Assembly: GCA_016191165.1 (NCBI GenBank)
Contig: JACPPF010000119.1
Location: forward strand, 1 to 43,031
Direction of reading: 5' to 3'
Source: Planctomycetota bacterium
GTDB lineage: Bacteria > Planctomycetota > Planctomycetia > Gemmatales > Gemmataceae
Length of the DNA stretch: 43,031 nucleotides
Positions 41,561-43,031 of the stretch are shown one piece after another; positions within the stretch are counted from its first letter, which is position 1; each line of letters opens with the position of its first letter. The notes below the pieces were generated by a model. That model saw only the letters and a program-made list of their open reading frames with translations. It was not told the DNA's origin and did not search any database. A program made the position numbers and the translations under genes.

Positions 41561-41782
41561 GCGCCTTTGACGACGGTACGCGTTGTGGCAATCCCATTGG
41601 CCGCAAGGTGTGGTTTGCCAATGTGGATTCGTCCGACCGCGCCGAAAAAAAACTATTGAGAATCTCGGTTTCGACTCATGTCCACATCCAAAACCTCCGG
41701 CGGTGGTGTAAAGTTTTGACGACAAGGAAAGATATTTCGGCGCGGCCTTGTCGCACACTTTGCCTACCTTCGGAGGTTCACT

Positions 41783-42511
41783 GTGAAACCGCTCGTTCAC
41801 TTGTTGTCCATCGCGTGCCTGTCCCTGGCAGTCTCCAATGCCAGCGCGTGGCCGTTTCATTACCGCTTGTTCGGTCCGCCGTGTCCATTGCCGTGCCCGA
41901 AAGACGGCATCGATGGAAAAAATGGCCGCGATGGCATCGACGGCAAAGATGGCAAGAACGGCTTGAACGGTCGGGATGGCCTCAATGGAAAAGACGGGAA
42001 ACCTGGCCCCCGCGGACCCAAGGGACGCGATGGCGTCGACGGCAAAGATGGCAAGAACGGCTTGAACGGCCGGGATGGCCTCAATGGAAAAGACGGGAAA
42101 CCTGGATTGACCGGCCCCCGCGGACCCAAGGGACGCGATGGCATCGACGGCAAAGATGGCAAAAACGGCTTGAACGGTTGGGATGGCCTCAATGGAAAAG
42201 ACGGAAAAACCGGCAAGACCGGCCCCCGCGGACCCAAGGGACGCGATGGCATCGACGGCAAAGATGGCAAGAACGGCTTGAACGGTCGGGATGGCCGCAA
42301 TGGCAAGGACGGACGCGATGGCAAGGACGGCAAAACTCAGGTTGTCTACATCGTCATTTCCAACCAGAACTCCTCCTTCTACTACTGGCAACCCTCCTCC
42401 AATTATTACTGCCCACCCAATTGGGCGCAGCCCTACTCGCACCAGCCGGCCTGTCCCAATCCGTGGGGCTTTGGCCCAGGCAACTTTGAGACCCCTTCAC
42501 CCTGGCGGTAG
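41783..42511 (+). CDS. Collagen-like triple-helix repeat protein, secreted
   Basis: After a signal peptide (MKPLVHLLSIACLSLAVSNASA) the 242-residue protein has about 140 residues of Gly-X-Y triplets (GRDGIDGKDGKNGLNGRDGL) and a Tyr/Pro/Cys-rich C-terminal tail (YYWQPSSNYYCPPNWAQPY). The repeats are Asp/Lys/Asn-rich, as in bacterial collagens, which use charge pairs instead of hydroxyproline. Four DNA units of 96-108 bp are near identical (41924-42334). It would form an extracellular rod, with the tail as the likely anchoring or cross-linking part. Function is otherwise unknown. Confidence 0.85.
   Translation: MKPLVHLLSIACLSLAVSNASAWPFHYRLFGPPCPLPCPKDGIDGKNGRDGIDGKDGKNGLNGRDGLNGKDGKPGPRGPKGRDGVDGKDGKNGLNGRDGLNGKDGKPGLTGPRGPKGRDGIDGKDGKNGLNGWDGLNGKDGKTGKTGPRGPKGRDGIDGKDGKNGLNGRDGRNGKDGRDGKDGKTQVVYIVISNQNSSFYYWQPSSNYYCPPNWAQPYSHQPACPNPWGFGPGNFETPSPWR
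41924..42334 (+). repeat. Four tandem collagen-type coding units
   Basis: Units start at 41924, 42023, 42131 and 42239 with lengths 99, 108, 108 and 96 nt. They share most bases, including AAAGATGGCAA and GGCTTGAACGG, and differ mainly by indels of three codons at the PGPRGPK/LTGPRGPK junction. Such near-identity points to recent duplication and likely length polymorphism. Confidence 0.85.
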
Positions 42512-42665
42512 AAAGGTTCCTTCACCCGGCCGCGCGCACGATGGCAGTCAAAGACAACGGTCGCGCGTCTCCGGGTGCCCGCGCAAGTTTCCTGACGCCT
42601 GCCGTTTCCTGGATGCAACAAGCTGACTTCCCAGCTTGCATCCTTGAACAAATCAGGAGACAAAC

Positions 42666-42908
42666 ATGCGAGCCTTGATCACCTGCACGGTTCTCGCCCT
42701 CACTACATTCACGCCAAACCTGGCAAACGCGCAAGCCCCGGCTGGCTCCGCCGCCGACCTCATCGATAGCTGGTATGTGCGCTACCTCGGACGCCATGTC
42801 GATCCCACGGGTCTTCAAGACCACATGGCAGCGATACAGCAAGGCGCCGCAATCCAGGTTGTGGAGGCCGCCATCCTTGCCAGCCCCGAATTGAATAGCG
42901 ACAATTAA
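42666..42908 (+). CDS. DUF4214-like secreted protein, truncated
   Basis: The 80-residue frame has a signal peptide (MRALITCTVLALTTFTPNLANAQ) and begins a DUF4214-type domain (DLIDSWYVRYLGRHVDPTGL, AAIQQGAAIQVVEAAILAS). The last codons SDN and stop come from the first of three repeats (42898-42918), so the domain appears cut off by an inserted element at 42897. DUF4214 proteins are usually longer, often with calcium-binding or surface context. A functional product is unlikely. Confidence 0.65.
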   Translation: MRALITCTVLALTTFTPNLANAQAPAGSAADLIDSWYVRYLGRHVDPTGLQDHMAAIQQGAAIQVVEAAILASPELNSDN

Positions 42909-42991
42909 CCTTCCCCACCCGCGACAATTGTCCTTCCCCACTGGATATCGGAACTTGGGCCAGCCGGGCGGCGACAATTAACCCTCCCCAC
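42898..42991. mobile_element. Iterated 21-nt repeats, probable IS21-like terminus
   Basis: GCGACAATTAACCTTCCCCA and its variants occur at 42898-42918, 42921-42941 and 42971-42991. IS21-family elements characteristically carry multiple short terminal repeats, and a gene (DUF4214) is cut just where they begin. The rest of the element would lie beyond the window. Confidence 0.5.
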
Positions 42992-43031
42992 TGAACACCT
43001 GGACATAACTGGCGCAGCTGGAACCGGCTAC

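Noticed and set aside
41924-42334. Regular repeats considered as a CRISPR array
   Set aside because: The units are contiguous, coding Gly-X-Y, and have no unique spacers.
41126-42442. Minus-strand frame of hydrophobic repeats opposite the collagen-like gene
   Set aside because: The apparent repeats are the reverse reading of Gly-X-Y codons.

Overview
The window looks like the chromosome of a Planctomycetota bacterium, most probably of the Gemmataceae type. Evidence for this is the high GC content, the N-terminal zinc-ribbon plus single-membrane-helix proteins, a Tat-exported DUF1501 protein, PQQ-like propellers, DUF4058 and Uma2 proteins, and many dispersed palindromic repeats. The species assignment is inference; no 16S gene is present.

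Layout. 1-3.2 kb is a decaying area: a GH3-family gene whose 5' part is broken, a small zinc-finger anti-sigma protein, a glucosidase relic carrying a 25-bp perfect inverted repeat and a stop codon, and a GMC oxidoreductase fragment, ending at a tRNA-Glu(UUC). 3.3-12.9 kb is mostly housekeeping: a phosphofructokinase with pyrophosphate-type residues plus a DUF6629 membrane protein, a secreted PQQ-like propeller, a TIM-barrel isomerase, DedA, ubiX, ispG and two unrecognised genes. 13-19 kb holds DUF4058, a zinc-ribbon membrane protein and a pyrB-Uma2-pyrC cluster whose dihydroorotase has Asn where the catalytic Asp is expected. 19.1-21.5 kb is an accessory block (secreted unknown plus a split RTX protein) bracketed by an 18-bp direct repeat. 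21.6-26.8 kb carries nadE, a TolB-like propeller with prpB, and a second PQQ-like propeller. 26.9-30.6 kb is the end of the ribosomal alpha operon (rpmJ-rpsM-rpsK-rpsD-rpoA-rplQ, minus strand), with a promoter candidate, a terminator, and a different repeat family in each long spacer. 30.7-33 kb is a B3/B4-domain/Uma2/queG operon. 33.2-37.6 kb is a tandem pair of large zinc-ribbon/membrane-helix/alpha-alpha-toroid proteins. 37.7-43 kb holds a second TIM-barrel isomerase, a secreted alpha/beta-hydrolase-like protein, DUF1501, and a run of small secreted proteins (coiled coil, collagen-like, DUF4214-like) that ends in iterated repeats resembling an insertion-sequence terminus.

How the genes relate. 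Most clusters are short and not pathway-wide. Clear functional groups are pyrimidine synthesis (pyrB/pyrC), the translation/transcription alpha operon, and tRNA-related functions (tRNA-Glu, queG, the B3/B4 editing-like domain). The envelope theme is strong: propellers, toroids, RTX, collagen-like and coiled-coil proteins are all predicted to be exported or anchored. I found no CRISPR array, no complete transposase gene and no recognised defence or secretion system.
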